Source: PFJX01 sp040751755 (GTDB lineage Bacteria > Pseudomonadota > Gammaproteobacteria > Burkholderiales > Thiobacillaceae). Taken from it: 64,000 bases of DNA. The notes beneath the pieces were generated by a model. That model saw only the letters and a list, made by a program, of their open reading frames with translations. It searched no databases and was not told where the DNA came from. Numbering within the stretch: position 1 is the stretch's first letter; every line of letters starts with the position of its first letter. The stretch is from NCBI GenBank assembly GCA_040751755.1, contig JBFMHC010000020.1, positions 248,001 to 312,000 on the forward strand, read 5' to 3'. This document shows, piece after piece, positions 54,652 to 63,109 of this stretch. A program made the translations under genes and the position numbers.

Positions 54652-55128
54652 ATGCGCATCGGTGATCTGGCGAAAGCCACCGGGGTGGATATCGAGACCA
54701 TCCGCTATTACGAGAAGGCCGGACTGCTGCCCGAGCCCGGACGCGAGGCCAATGGCTACCGTGCCTACCAGCAGGCTCATCTGGAACGACTGGCCTTCAT
54801 CCGTCATTGCCGGGCATTGGACATGCCCCTGGAGTCGATCCGACGCCTGCTGGATTTCGTCGCCCACCCAGAGGCGGAGTGTGGCGACATCAACCGGCTG
54901 ATCGACGAGCAATTGGCTCGTGTGCAGGCGCGGCTCAACAGCTTACGCGCACTGGAGAGCCAACTTGCTGCGTTGCGGGCGCAATGCGGAGAAAACCACA
55001 GCGCACGGGAGTGCGGTATTTTGCATGAATTGGTGGCAGCAGCACATGGCGAGGCTTGTGCATGCCATTTCGATGCTAAATCTGGCAGTCATTATTTACT
55101 CATGGGGAAACAAAAAAACCGCCCATGA
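54652..55128 (+). CDS. cadR: MerR-family Cd/Pb-responsive regulator (CadR/PbrR type)
   Basis: This 158-residue regulator has the N-terminal MerR helix-turn-helix (MRIGDLAKATGVDIETIRYY), a dimerisation helix, and cysteines at 77, 112 and 121 plus CACHF (C136, C138) in the metal loop. C77, C112 and a third Cys near 120 are the CadR/PbrR metal ligands. It is divergent from the CDF gene across a MerR operator. Confidence 0.88.
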   Translation: MRIGDLAKATGVDIETIRYYEKAGLLPEPGREANGYRAYQQAHLERLAFIRHCRALDMPLESIRRLLDFVAHPEAECGDINRLIDEQLARVQARLNSLRALESQLAALRAQCGENHSARECGILHELVAAAHGEACACHFDAKSGSHYLLMGKQKNRP

Positions 55129-55160
55129 GGGCGGTTGAAGACCCCGAGTTGCTCGGGGGT
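55117..55160 (-). terminator. Rho-independent terminator for the minus-strand backbone operon
   Basis: Read on the minus strand: a hairpin (ACCCCCGAGC/GCTCGGGG-type stem at 55141-55160) and then AACCGCCC/GGGCGGTT (55117-55136) followed by a run of T. It overlaps the end of cadR and lies downstream of the 55233 gene, so the two operons converge here. Confidence 0.75.
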
Positions 55161-55232
55161 GGGGATATCATTGAATAGACTCTACACAACAGTTTAGCTG
55201 ATCAAACAATAGAGGCATGGCGGTACACCTCC

Positions 55233-55433
55233 TCATCCCTCTGGCGATTCACGCGTTACCACGCACAGACGATCCAGCCGGGTGTGCAAGGCCACGATTT
55301 CCTCCAGGAGTCCATAGCCAATGTCCGCCAGGAGCGGGTTGTCGGCCCGACTCAGATCCAGCAGATCCTGCTGCAATAACTGGGCCGCCTGAGCGGCTTT
55401 ATCGAGCCGTTCTTGATCCGGATTCGTCAACAT
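55233..55433 (-). CDS. small unknown helical protein
   Basis: ATG 55433, 5 bases after GGAGG, gives 66 residues, all predicted helical (DKAAQAAQLLQQDLLDLSRA, LLEEIVALHTRLDRL). It lies 56 bases downstream of the SNF2 gene, and the terminator follows. No family recognised. Confidence 0.6.
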   Translation of the reverse strand: MLTNPDQERLDKAAQAAQLLQQDLLDLSRADNPLLADIGYGLLEEIVALHTRLDRLCVVTRESPEG

Positions 55434-55489
55434 CATCACCTCCAATTCTGTAATGAACCCCGGCACGCCTTGAGGCGCGCCGAGGAAGA

Positions 55490-58186
55490 TCAGGCCACCA
55501 ACTGCCTGGCCAGTGCCACTTCGATGGAATCACCCGACTGGTTCAACACGTCCAGCCCCGACTCGGGCATGTCGCCCGAAGTCGATTGAGCCACGGCGAT
55601 CTTCTTCGCCATCAGCTCAAGGCAGGCCAACTGCGCCGTGCCCTGGTAGCCCAGGAAAACCACGTCCACTGCTTGCTTCTGGCCGATCCGCCAGGAACGG
55701 CGGGCGGCCTGTTGCAGGGTGTAGACGTTGTACCCGGACTGTAGGAACACGATGGTCGGAAACTCCAGCAGGTCGAGACCGGTTTTCACCAGCTCGGGGT
55801 TGGTTACCAGCACGTCGATGCCGCGGTCGACCTGGTCGGCGACCCAGTCTTCACGCTTCTCGGCGGCCACGCTGGCGCTCAGTGTTGCCACCTTGAGACC
55901 TTCGGCCGAAAGCAGGGCCTTGAGTCTTGCCGTGGTGTCACGGGTGCCCGTATAGACCGTGTAGACCAGGACACGACGTCCCCTGGCTTTCTCGGCCTTC
56001 ACGCGCTCGATGAGCATGCGCTCCTTCGGCATCGGCTCCGAACCGTCGAACAGCGCCGGCACATGAGCCAACACGCGGTCGCGACGATGCGGGTGGACCA
56101 CGTGCTCCTCGCGGAACGCGCAATCCGGCCACGCCAGCAAGGCGTTGAGCACCACCCCCAACAGGCTGTGGTCACCGGCACGCAAGGCATCTTTCAATGC
56201 CTGTTTCAACGCGCCTTCCAGCTTTCGATACCACTCTTGCTGGATCGGCGTCATGACCACCCCGTCGAAATGTTCCTCGTAGGGAGGCAGGACATTGCCG
56301 CCGATCTGCTTGAGCTTCAGGAACGCGCTGATCGGCACCACATAGCGCATGATGCCGTTCGGCCCGAAGCCCGGTCCCTTGGTCGCGCGATGCATGGTCT
56401 GTCGACCGCGCGCCGTGCGATGGGATCGGGCTTCGTCGTCACTTTTGGACTTGTAGATGTCCTTGATGACGCCATGGGCTCGCAGGAAGCCCATGGAGGC
56501 CGGCCCGAGTGAGCCGCGCCGCGAATAGCCGAAACCGTCCTCCATCATCGCCTTGGGTTGTAGCCGCCAGAGCAGGTAGAAGAGATCGTCGGCATAACCG
56601 CCCATCAGCGTTCCGGTCAGGAGCAGCGTTTTGCTGCATTTCCTGGCCAGCACGCCGAAGGCCTGGCCCTGGGCGGAGCCCTCGTTCTTGAACTCGTGAC
56701 CTTCGTCGACGATGAGCAAGCCGAAGTAGCCCTGAGGCAGATAGCGCTTGATGAACTCGGTCGGCTGGTAGCCGCCTTGCCCAAAGCTGAACTCGGAGTT
56801 GGCCATGGCCCGCTCCATCCTGGTCGCCTGGCGATCGGAGAAGAACAGGTCGCCATCCTCGTCCATCAGGTTGATGAACTCGTAGACGTTGTCCTCCAGC
56901 ATGTCGCCCAGCATTGTGGCGCCGAACTTGCCCAGCAAACGCTGGGCTGTCTTGGCGCCGATCGTCGGCAGTTGCTGCATGGCCGCGAGCACCATCTCCT
57001 CCCGCGACTTCGCCGAGGCCTGCGGACGGGTCAACGTCCACAAGGCACCGTGGCAATGCGGGCAGAAACGGCGTTCCTTGGCCAAGTGCATTTCCGCCAG
57101 GGCGGGATTGAGGGACGCATCGTCCCCATCCGTTACCCAGGCGTAGCAGCTCGGACAGCAGGCGACCTGAGTCCCGCCTGGAATCGTCGTCTCGCCGGCC
57201 TCGACCGTTTCGACGACGCGCTTGATGATGAAGGCAGGCTTCCAGTGGTAACCCATGCGCATCCGCACCCTGCCCATCACGAAGAACTCGGGATGGAGGG
57301 GCGCCTCGCGCATCTGCCGTAGCGTCAGGAGCTTCTTGAGCGTGTCGGGGCCGTTCAGCACCCAGACCCGCGCATTCGGCACCGTCTGCTTGATCTCCCG
57401 CCGCCACTTGTAGACCAGGTGGGGAGGGCAGATCACCAAGGATCGCTGATAGCCTTCGGCATGGGCGACCGCGGCGGCCGCGATGGCCATCATGGTCTTG
57501 CCCGTGCCCATCTCGGCGTTGATGATGCCGGCCGGATCGTTTTCATCGAAGAGCAGCGCGGCGATGGCTTGCACCACCTCGCGCTGGGCAGGGAAGGGCG
57601 CCCGGGTGAGGGCGTCCATCACCGCCTCCCGCCGGGCATCCGGCAAGCCGGAATACACGGGCGGGTTCTGCCTGCGCACGGCTTCGAGCAGGCCCGAGCC
57701 GAACGATGAAACGAACTCCGACAAAGACAGCACCGACGGATCCGCGAGCGGGGCGATGTCGCCATCGAACCGCTCTTCTTGCATCCTGACGCCCTCGTTG
57801 GTCCGCTGGTAATACGCGGTCACGGCCTCGTCCTTGGTGCGGGGCTGGAAATACCGGTCTACCTCGATGCGCGGCGCGGACCCCGGCAACCCGGACAGAC
57901 CGGCTTGCAGTTCGGCCAGCTCGTCGATGGAGACGGTGCCCCATTCGTCGTAGTGCAGGCCGGTGACGAAGCCGAAGCCGATCCGTCCCTCGGCGTCGTA
58001 TTCGGTCAGCCACCAGGTGGCCGAGCCGAAGGCGTCGAAGAGCTTGCAGATGACCCACTGTTCCGGGGCATCGGCCGGCTTCGGATGTGCGGCGATGAAC
58101 GCCAGGATGTCCGTGTGGAGCGCGTTATCGGCGCCCACTGGGGCGATGGACGTGGTGACATGAAGGGTATGGTGTTCTACGTGCAT
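55490..58186 (-). CDS. DUF2958-SNF2 family helicase fusion
   Basis: The start is ATG 58186 (GGAG 6 bases upstream), giving 898 residues. Residues about 35-120 match DUF2958 (LFDAFGSATWWLTEYDAEGR, WGTVSIDELAEL). The SNF2 helicase core has Walker A EMGTGKTMMAI, the DEAH-type box IVDEGHEF, and motif VI QQAARRSWRIGQ. A Cys4 zinc-finger-like segment (CCPSCYAW and CPHCHG) lies between motifs Ia and II. It is probably a DNA-translocating element maintenance or anti-restriction factor; the role is not known. Confidence 0.85.
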   Translation of the reverse strand: MHVEHHTLHVTTSIAPVGADNALHTDILAFIAAHPKPADAPEQWVICKLFDAFGSATWWLTEYDAEGRIGFGFVTGLHYDEWGTVSIDELAELQAGLSGLPGSAPRIEVDRYFQPRTKDEAVTAYYQRTNEGVRMQEERFDGDIAPLADPSVLSLSEFVSSFGSGLLEAVRRQNPPVYSGLPDARREAVMDALTRAPFPAQREVVQAIAALLFDENDPAGIINAEMGTGKTMMAIAAAAVAHAEGYQRSLVICPPHLVYKWRREIKQTVPNARVWVLNGPDTLKKLLTLRQMREAPLHPEFFVMGRVRMRMGYHWKPAFIIKRVVETVEAGETTIPGGTQVACCPSCYAWVTDGDDASLNPALAEMHLAKERRFCPHCHGALWTLTRPQASAKSREEMVLAAMQQLPTIGAKTAQRLLGKFGATMLGDMLEDNVYEFINLMDEDGDLFFSDRQATRMERAMANSEFSFGQGGYQPTEFIKRYLPQGYFGLLIVDEGHEFKNEGSAQGQAFGVLARKCSKTLLLTGTLMGGYADDLFYLLWRLQPKAMMEDGFGYSRRGSLGPASMGFLRAHGVIKDIYKSKSDDEARSHRTARGRQTMHRATKGPGFGPNGIMRYVVPISAFLKLKQIGGNVLPPYEEHFDGVVMTPIQQEWYRKLEGALKQALKDALRAGDHSLLGVVLNALLAWPDCAFREEHVVHPHRRDRVLAHVPALFDGSEPMPKERMLIERVKAEKARGRRVLVYTVYTGTRDTTARLKALLSAEGLKVATLSASVAAEKREDWVADQVDRGIDVLVTNPELVKTGLDLLEFPTIVFLQSGYNVYTLQQAARRSWRIGQKQAVDVVFLGYQGTAQLACLELMAKKIAVAQSTSGDMPESGLDVLNQSGDSIEVALARQLVA

Positions 58187-58195
58187 GATGATCTC

Positions 58196-58262
58196 CAGAG
58201 AGTGCGGAGACACCCTGCCCCTAGCGGGAATGGCGTCCCCGCGAGGGTGGTTGAAGCTGAAA
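58196..58262 (-). promoter_or_regulatory. radC-like structured leader, copy upstream of the SNF2 gene
   Basis: On the minus strand the leader reads CAACC, then GCGGGG, TTCCCGC, GGGG and GGTGTCTCCGC before the GGAG box. The GCGGG/CCCGC pair forms a stem. The same arrangement occurs in six other leaders here. Confidence 0.6.
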
Positions 58263-58270
58263 AAGGCAGA

Positions 58271-59008
58271 TCAGGCCGCGAGCGACATGTCCTGCCGGTT
58301 GGTTGCACCGGTTTCGGCCTGGCGCGTGAGCACCCGGCGTTTGACCAGATCGGAAATGGCCTGGGCAAAGTGCTCGCCCAGATCGATCAGCGAGGCCTGG
58401 ACAGGCCCCAGGGTTGGCCAAGTGACCCTGGCCAGGTTTTGCGGACTGAGTTCCGTGATGATGGAATCGCCCAACTGCTCAAGTACCGGCGACATCCAGC
58501 CATCGCCCAACGGCACCGGCGAGATGCGCTGGATCATCGACCAGACCGATTGCAGATGGTCTTGGCCCTCGTTGCCGAGGGTCAGCACCCAGGCCCGGCC
58601 GTTGGCCGTGTCCGGTTCGATCACCTGCGGGTCGTAGATGAAGACATGCGAGACCGGCCCGAACAAGGACCGACGCGGCAGTTTGCCGGCCAGCTTGGTC
58701 AGCCGCGAGGCGTCGCCGATGAAGGCGACACCCCGAGGGTCATCCCCGGCCGGCGCTTCGGGATGCAGCGGAACCACGCCCGCCACGCCGTCACCCAGCC
58801 GAGGCGGGGCCTCGACCTGTTTCAGGGTGATGCGGTCGACGCCGCCCGATGAAACCGGCAACGAGAACGCCGCCAACAACTGCTGTATGGCGGTGTCCCG
58901 GCCATACAGCGAGGCGAACATGAGCTGGCCCGCTTCGTTGCGGACCAGCGCGTCGAGAAAGACATCCGAAAACTCCCGAATGCCCCATAAAGGTGAAGAT
59001 GCAGCCAT
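58271..59008 (-). CDS. unknown backbone protein
   Basis: ATG 59008 follows GGAGG by 6 bases, giving 245 residues. No membrane segment or known motif was recognised; stretches include REFSDVFLDALVRNEAGQLM and GVAFIGDASRLTKLAGKLP. It is preceded by a structured leader and followed by the SNF2 gene, so it belongs to the backbone operon set. Confidence 0.65.
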   Translation of the reverse strand: MAASSPLWGIREFSDVFLDALVRNEAGQLMFASLYGRDTAIQQLLAAFSLPVSSGGVDRITLKQVEAPPRLGDGVAGVVPLHPEAPAGDDPRGVAFIGDASRLTKLAGKLPRRSLFGPVSHVFIYDPQVIEPDTANGRAWVLTLGNEGQDHLQSVWSMIQRISPVPLGDGWMSPVLEQLGDSIITELSPQNLARVTWPTLGPVQASLIDLGEHFAQAISDLVKRRVLTRQAETGATNRQDMSLAA

Positions 59009-59021
59009 GACGAGCCTCCAA

Positions 59022-59068
59022 TGAATCGTGAGGCTCGCCCCGGTGGGGGCGTGCCCCACAAGGGTTGA
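59022..59068 (-). promoter_or_regulatory. radC-like structured leader, diverged copy
   Basis: On the minus strand CAACCC, GTGGGGCAC, GCCCCCACC and GGGGCGAGCCTC precede GGAGG and the 59008 start. The stem GTGGGG...CCCCAC replaces the GCGGGG...CCCCGC of the other copies, so the pairing is kept while bases change. Confidence 0.45.
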
Positions 59069-59113
59069 TGATCGACGGGGAAAACCGCCTTGTTCCCGGC
59101 GCCAGGCGCCCGA

Positions 59114-59177
59114 TCCGGTTTCAGGGATGACCGGACCTCGATGCTTACGGCATCGGCGGGTCGAAAACCGTTCGACC
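59114..59177 (-). ncRNA. double-hairpin intergenic element, copy C
   Basis: Two hairpins 23 bases apart. Hairpin 1 is TCCGGT, loop TTCAGGGATG, ACCGGA (59114-59135). Hairpin 2 is GGTCGAA, loop AACCG, TTCGACC (59159-59177), followed by AGCGGTGG. Loops match those at 61177 and 63636 while the stems differ completely but still pair. Confidence 0.65.
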
Positions 59178-59212
59178 AGCGGTGGTGCCCGCTATGGCCA
59201 AGGGCCTTTTTG

Positions 59213-59262
59213 CAGCGTCCGCAGGATGGCGGACGCTGTAGAAAGACCCCTCGAAGAGGGGT
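59213..59262 (-). terminator. tandem hairpins after the methyltransferase gene
   Basis: Minus-strand order after the stop at 59285: ACCCCTC/GAGGGGT hairpin (59246-59262) followed by CTTTCT, then CAGCGTCCGC/GCGGACGCTG (59213-59238) followed by AAAAAGG. Probable transcription stop for the methyltransferase operon. Confidence 0.6.
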
Positions 59263-59284
59263 AAAGGGAGGAGCCGGATGAAGC

Positions 59285-60385
59285 TCAGCGTATGGTCAGC
59301 ACGTCCCCGAAGGTCATGCTCCCGGCCGTGAAATCGATGGCCCGGATCACCGGCACGAAGCGATCGGTCAGGATGCGCGTCTCGGAGACGTTGCCCTTCG
59401 CATCGGTCTCATGCTGGACCGTCACTTCCTTTTCCTTGTAGGTCGCGCCCTTGATCAGAAAGGTGCGGCCATCCTGTGCGTCCACGAAGCCGCCGATCTG
59501 GCCCGCCGCCAATCCCAGCGCCAGGTGCCAGTCCGACAGCATCCGCAAGGGACGCCGATGGGCCTGAGCCTGGGCGCTGAAGGTGCGCGGGAAACTCGGC
59601 CAGAGCGTGCTGGCATGATGCTTGACGATCTCCGCCGCCAGTTCCGGTCCGTTCAGACGAATCGCCTGGAAGACCAGATCCTCGCCGACGGCCGCTTCCG
59701 GTACCAAGAGCGGCGCATGCGGCCAGGCCTCGGGCAGTTCAGGCGGCAGAGTGTCCTTCACCGCCATCAAGGCCTCGACCTGCCCCTTGGTGGGGGCGGC
59801 CGGCCGGCGCTTGATGCCGAACACCACCATCTGCTTGAACTGCCGTTCCGGAGCCGACCAGGCCGTGAGGTTGGAGAAATGCCGGCACAAGTAGTTGGCC
59901 ATCTCCTCGCTCATGACAGTGTGCGGCACGATGAAGACCAGCACTCCGCCGGCCTGGAGCCATCCCGCCGTCTTGCGCAGGAACATCAGCTCCAGCCGTT
60001 CGCTGTGTTTGCCATCCCCGGTCTGCCCGGTATCGGCCACGGTCTGGCCATAGGGCGGGTTCAGGAACAGCAGGCCGGCCGACCTGGCGGATACCCAGGC
60101 ATCGTTCATATCGGCATGGAGCACGGTGTCGAGCAGTTGCTTGGCGTGCCAGGCACGTTCGGCGTCGAACTCGATCCCCAGCGCTTCGACCATGGCGCCG
60201 GCTTCGGTCAATGCGTTCTTGACCTCGGCCAGGGCCACGCCTTCACCGCAGCACGGGTCCGCGATGCGTATCCGGCTGCCGGTGATGTCCAGCGCGTTGA
60301 GGATGCGGCCGAGCGTGACCTCGTCGGTCGGGAAGTAGCCGTTTTTTATAAAGTTGCGGGCGAGCCGCGAGAACATGAGTCCCAT
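59285..60385 (-). CDS. DNA methyltransferase, N6-adenine type (NPPY)
   Basis: The start is ATG 60385, 6 bases after GGAG, giving 366 residues. A Rossmann motif IADPCCGEG (SAM binding) and the catalytic NPPYG (LLFLNPPYGQ) mark an N6-adenine methyltransferase; VFIVPHTVMSEEMANYL and VVFGIKRR also fit. No restriction subunit is nearby, so it is an orphan enzyme, perhaps protecting the element from host restriction on transfer. Confidence 0.85.
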   Translation of the reverse strand: MGLMFSRLARNFIKNGYFPTDEVTLGRILNALDITGSRIRIADPCCGEGVALAEVKNALTEAGAMVEALGIEFDAERAWHAKQLLDTVLHADMNDAWVSARSAGLLFLNPPYGQTVADTGQTGDGKHSERLELMFLRKTAGWLQAGGVLVFIVPHTVMSEEMANYLCRHFSNLTAWSAPERQFKQMVVFGIKRRPAAPTKGQVEALMAVKDTLPPELPEAWPHAPLLVPEAAVGEDLVFQAIRLNGPELAAEIVKHHASTLWPSFPRTFSAQAQAHRRPLRMLSDWHLALGLAAGQIGGFVDAQDGRTFLIKGATYKEKEVTVQHETDAKGNVSETRILTDRFVPVIRAIDFTAGSMTFGDVLTIR

Positions 60386-60394
60386 GATGGTCTC

Positions 60395-60455
60395 CAGGAA
60401 ATGCGGAGACACCGAACCCCAGCCGGGGAGGTATCCCCGCGAGGGTTGAGAAAGG
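60395..60455 (-). promoter_or_regulatory. radC-like structured leader of the methyltransferase gene
   Basis: Minus strand: CAACCCTC, GCGGGGATACC, CCCCGGC, GGGG and GGTGTCTCCGC, then GGAG and ATG. Upstream (60456-60510) lies a shortened copy of the intergenic element seen at 61151 (CCGGACCTTGCGG, CAGGGAC kept; hairpin arms lost). Confidence 0.6.
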
Positions 60456-60516
60456 ATTGAGCCCCGGACCTTGCGGCAGGGACAGTCGGGCGGTGCGTAA
60501 CTGGTTTCGAAACGAA

Positions 60517-61053
60517 TTACGTGGCAAAACGCTGTTCGACCACCTTGGCCAGGATTCGGGGAGGAATGCGGTACCGACAGCCGCCGTACTCGCCCACGAG
60601 GCGTCGACCTTGCTTGGAAACGATCTTGACCTCGGGGATCGCAAGACCCTCGAAGATCAACACATCGCCGATTTCGACCTTGCGGTTGCGCGCGGCATGC
60701 CAGGCGCGCACTTGCTCCCGCCATGCCGCGTTGGCCACCGGCACCATGTCCAGGTAGGACAAGGGACAGGTGTAGTAGCAAGGCCCCATGCTTTCGCAAA
60801 GATCCTTGTAGCCCCAGCCTTCGCCTTTCCTGCCCGGCGCCAGCAAGTCGCAGCCGATATAGCGATAGGGCGCCCTGTAGGCCATGGGCGGCTTCGGCTC
60901 GGCGGGGGTGACCACCCATACCGTCCAGAGCACATTGCCTACCGCCGTGTGGCGCAGGCATTCCCAGCGGGTGCCATCGGCTTGTGTGGCCGACCGGGTG
61001 CGCTCTTGGATGAGCTGCTTCCGGTTGCTATCGAAGGTAATGGTCCATCCCAT
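60517..61053 (-). CDS. unknown plasmid-type protein, MGWT family
   Basis: ATG 61053, 8 bases after GGAGG, gives 178 residues beginning MGWTITFDSN. It has WGYKDLCESMGPCYY and DMVPVANAAWREQVRAW, a pattern I recall from plasmid- and phage-borne proteins often annotated as unknown (possibly DUF6927). Three cysteines cluster near residue 95. Function unknown. Confidence 0.65.
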   Translation of the reverse strand: MGWTITFDSNRKQLIQERTRSATQADGTRWECLRHTAVGNVLWTVWVVTPAEPKPPMAYRAPYRYIGCDLLAPGRKGEGWGYKDLCESMGPCYYTCPLSYLDMVPVANAAWREQVRAWHAARNRKVEIGDVLIFEGLAIPEVKIVSKQGRRLVGEYGGCRYRIPPRILAKVVEQRFAT

Positions 61054-61069
61054 GATGATTTCCTCCATG

Positions 61070-61130
61070 CTGAGCCGAAGGAAACGCGCGCCCTCCAGGG
61101 CGGCGAAGCACCCCGGCGGGTTGAGATAAA
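61070..61130 (-). promoter_or_regulatory. radC-like structured leader of the MGWT gene
   Basis: Minus strand: CTCAACCCGCCGGGG, GCCGCCC, GGGCGCGCGTTTCC, then GGAGG. It is more diverged than the other copies but keeps CAACCC at the start and a GGGC/GCCC stem. Confidence 0.5.
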
Positions 61131-61150
61131 ACCCCGGATGGGGCGAATTT

Positions 61151-61256
61151 AATGAAGTCCCGGACCTTGCGGCCGTGTTCGTTTCAGGGACTGACGAACG
61201 GCGATCCTTGACGGGGAACGGGCGGGCTGTAACCGACAGCCGGCGGTGGAACACGG
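61151..61256 (-). ncRNA. double-hairpin intergenic element, copy A
   Basis: Hairpin 1: GTTCGT, loop TTCAGGGACTG, ACGAAC (61177-61199). Hairpin 2: GGCTGT, loop AACCG, ACAGCC (61225-61241), 25 bases later. The whole 106-bp stretch is about 90 percent identical to 63610-63714. It lies between the terminator of the 61336 gene and the leader of the MGWT gene. Confidence 0.7.
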
Positions 61257-61265
61257 GTGGCGCTA

Positions 61266-61321
61266 GGCCTTTCCTGGGCCGTTGCGGCGGCGGCCCAGGA
61301 AAGGCCCCTCGATGAGGGGCC
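61266..61321 (-). terminator. two overlapping hairpins after the 61336 gene
   Basis: A perfect 15-bp inverted repeat (GGCCTTTCCTGGGCC at 61266-61280 and GGCCCAGGAAAGGCC at 61292-61306) shares its last four bases with a second hairpin (GGCCCCTC/GAGGGGCC, 61303-61321). On the minus strand the second hairpin is followed by TTTCC. The two cannot fully form at once, so this may be a terminator with an alternative fold. Confidence 0.6.
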
Positions 61322-61335
61322 ATATTGAAGAAGGA

Positions 61336-62181
61336 TCAGGACTCCGATATTTCCCGGAGAGCGATCTGCACAATACAATCGAGGTTCAGATTGTCGATGG
61401 ATCGGCATTTGGACTCCGCGCGTTTGCACGCGTCGAGAACCGCCTGGGCGACATGCATTACGACCCGCCCATGGTTCGCCATTTCCCCATCGCCGACCTT
61501 ATGGGTAACGACGTGGGTGGATGATGAATAGCCGCTTTCCGATTCCGCATTCCATACTCCGGCGACGAAGTCGGGATCGACAGCCACGCCATGGGAGATG
61601 ATCGTGGCCAAGGTGGGCGAGCCACCGCTCTGCGGTACCTCGACGGCGCCTTCCGCCACATCGTCCATGTCGTAATCGAGCACGATGAGTTCCACCGGCA
61701 TGTCGGACGACGCACCTTGGACCAGTCCGCCCTCGACACCGACCACGACGCAGGGTCGGGGCGGCTCAGGCATCCTGGTTGGATGGCCTTCCACCGCCAT
61801 TCGTGCCAGTCGATATGCGGTTTCGACGAGCGATTGCTCATAGGCGCTGGGCGTCGGACCGTTCTTGCCGCGCATCGACTCCTCCACCACCAGTAGACGG
61901 CAGGCCTCCATGGCATTCGCCGTGCGGCGTTGCTGGAGCACGCTGGCATCCGAAGTCGGCCAGGCGTCCACCGTGGCCACCACTTGGAAGTCCAGCGTTT
62001 CGCCTTCCTTCTCCTCATAGTCATCGAAGAGGAGGGGCATTTCCGGGGTGTCGTCCCATATCGTGCCGTCATCGAAGGCGGCCTGCGCCTTGGCGATGGC
62101 CTCTTCGTCGCTATCGGACGGGATGCCGACCTGTACCCGGTGGGCGTAATCGATGGTGTACTCGACGATGCGCAGGTTCAT
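61336..62181 (-). CDS. unknown backbone protein
   Basis: This 281-residue protein starts at ATG 62181 after AGGAGG. Residues 1-35 (MNLRIVEYTIDYAHRVQVG) and a central DVEGG-like region (GVEGGLVQGASSDMPVEL, VLDYDMDD) are the most distinctive. No catalytic motif recognised. It overlaps the 62178 gene by 4 bases, so they are co-translated. Confidence 0.65.
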   Translation of the reverse strand: MNLRIVEYTIDYAHRVQVGIPSDSDEEAIAKAQAAFDDGTIWDDTPEMPLLFDDYEEKEGETLDFQVVATVDAWPTSDASVLQQRRTANAMEACRLLVVEESMRGKNGPTPSAYEQSLVETAYRLARMAVEGHPTRMPEPPRPCVVVGVEGGLVQGASSDMPVELIVLDYDMDDVAEGAVEVPQSGGSPTLATIISHGVAVDPDFVAGVWNAESESGYSSSTHVVTHKVGDGEMANHGRVVMHVAQAVLDACKRAESKCRSIDNLNLDCIVQIALREISES

Positions 62182-62414
62182 GACGTGCCCTCCTGTGCCA
62201 GTTCAAGCTCCTTGGCGCCAAACAGCGCGATGCGTTGTTTGGCGCGGCGCGTGGCTTCGAGCTGGACATACCAGTACCCGCCCGAGTCGCGGCCGAATGG
62301 GTTTTCACGGACGACGATGCCGATGCGGCCGGGATACTGAGGCCCGCCGAGGCGGTCTTGCTTGCGCTTGACCTTGACCCTGTCGCCGATGGCGATGGTT
62401 GATGATTCACTCAT
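62178..62414 (-). CDS. small KOW-like beta protein
   Basis: ATG 62414, 6 bases after GGAG, gives 78 residues: IGDRVKVKRKQDRLGGPQYP followed by GRIGIVVREN and YWYVQLEATR. This small SH3/KOW-like beta-barrel pattern is typical of nucleic-acid-binding or RNA polymerase-associated domains. It precedes and overlaps the 61336 gene. Confidence 0.65.
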   Translation of the reverse strand: MSESSTIAIGDRVKVKRKQDRLGGPQYPGRIGIVVRENPFGRDSGGYWYVQLEATRRAKQRIALFGAKELELAQEGTS

Positions 62415-62420
62415 GATGTT

Positions 62421-62484
62421 CTCCAAGAAAATGCGGAGGCACCCTGCCCCGGCAGGGCAAGGCGCCCCGCGGGGTGATGAAAAA
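62421..62484 (-). promoter_or_regulatory. radC-like structured leader of the 62414 gene
   Basis: Minus strand: TCACCCCGCGGGG, GCCTTGCCCTGCCGGGGC, GGTGCCTCCGC, then GGAG. It lies between the radC stop and the small KOW-like gene, so transcription may begin at or before radC. Confidence 0.55.
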
Positions 62485-62488
62485 ACGC

Positions 62489-63103
62489 TTAGATCAGACC
62501 TCTTTCCGCCATGGAAAGAGTCTGGTTGCCGGCGACGATGAAATGATCCAGAACCTTGACGTCGACCAGGCTGAGCGCTGCTTTCAGCTGATCGGTCAGC
62601 CAGCGGTCGGCCTGGCTGGGCTCCATCGTTCCGGATGGATGGTTGTGGCAGAGGATGACGGCACAGGCGTTGTATTCCAGGGCGATCTTGATGACCTCCC
62701 TGGGGTAGACGCTGGTCTGAGTCAGCGTGCCGCGAAAGCACTCCCGCGAGGCGATCAGCCGGTTCTGCGCATCCAGAAACAACACGACGAAGGCTTCGTG
62801 AGGCAGGTGCGACAGCGAGGTGATCAGATGGCTGCGCACGGCCCCCGGAGAGGACAACGCATCCCGATGACGCAAGGCCTCGGCGAAGCCCCGCGTGACC
62901 AGCTCGCGAGACACGTCGAGGATCCGCCGGACACGGTTCCATCCATCCTCGGCAGCGGCTTCACAAACCCGATGATCCACCGCGGACAGGCTGAACAGCT
63001 GGTACAGCGATCCCTGGTTTTCCTGCAGGAGATTCTCGGCGGCTTGGGTGCCGACCAGAACCCCCAGCAGATCAAGGTCCGACATTTGAGAGGAGAGAGG
63101 CAT
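62489..63103 (-). CDS. radC: RadC family JAMM-domain protein
   Basis: The start is ATG 63103 (GGAG 6 bases upstream), giving 204 residues. The RadC/MPN signature HNHPSGTMEPSQAD holds the metal-binding His and Asp, and FVVLFLDAQNRLI is also typical. It is a mobile-element RadC, likely a DNA-repair-like or anti-restriction-associated protein; biochemical function is unproven in general. Confidence 0.9.
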   Translation of the reverse strand: MPLSSQMSDLDLLGVLVGTQAAENLLQENQGSLYQLFSLSAVDHRVCEAAAEDGWNRVRRILDVSRELVTRGFAEALRHRDALSSPGAVRSHLITSLSHLPHEAFVVLFLDAQNRLIASRECFRGTLTQTSVYPREVIKIALEYNACAVILCHNHPSGTMEPSQADRWLTDQLKAALSLVDVKVLDHFIVAGNQTLSMAERGLI

Positions 63104-63109
63104 GATGGT

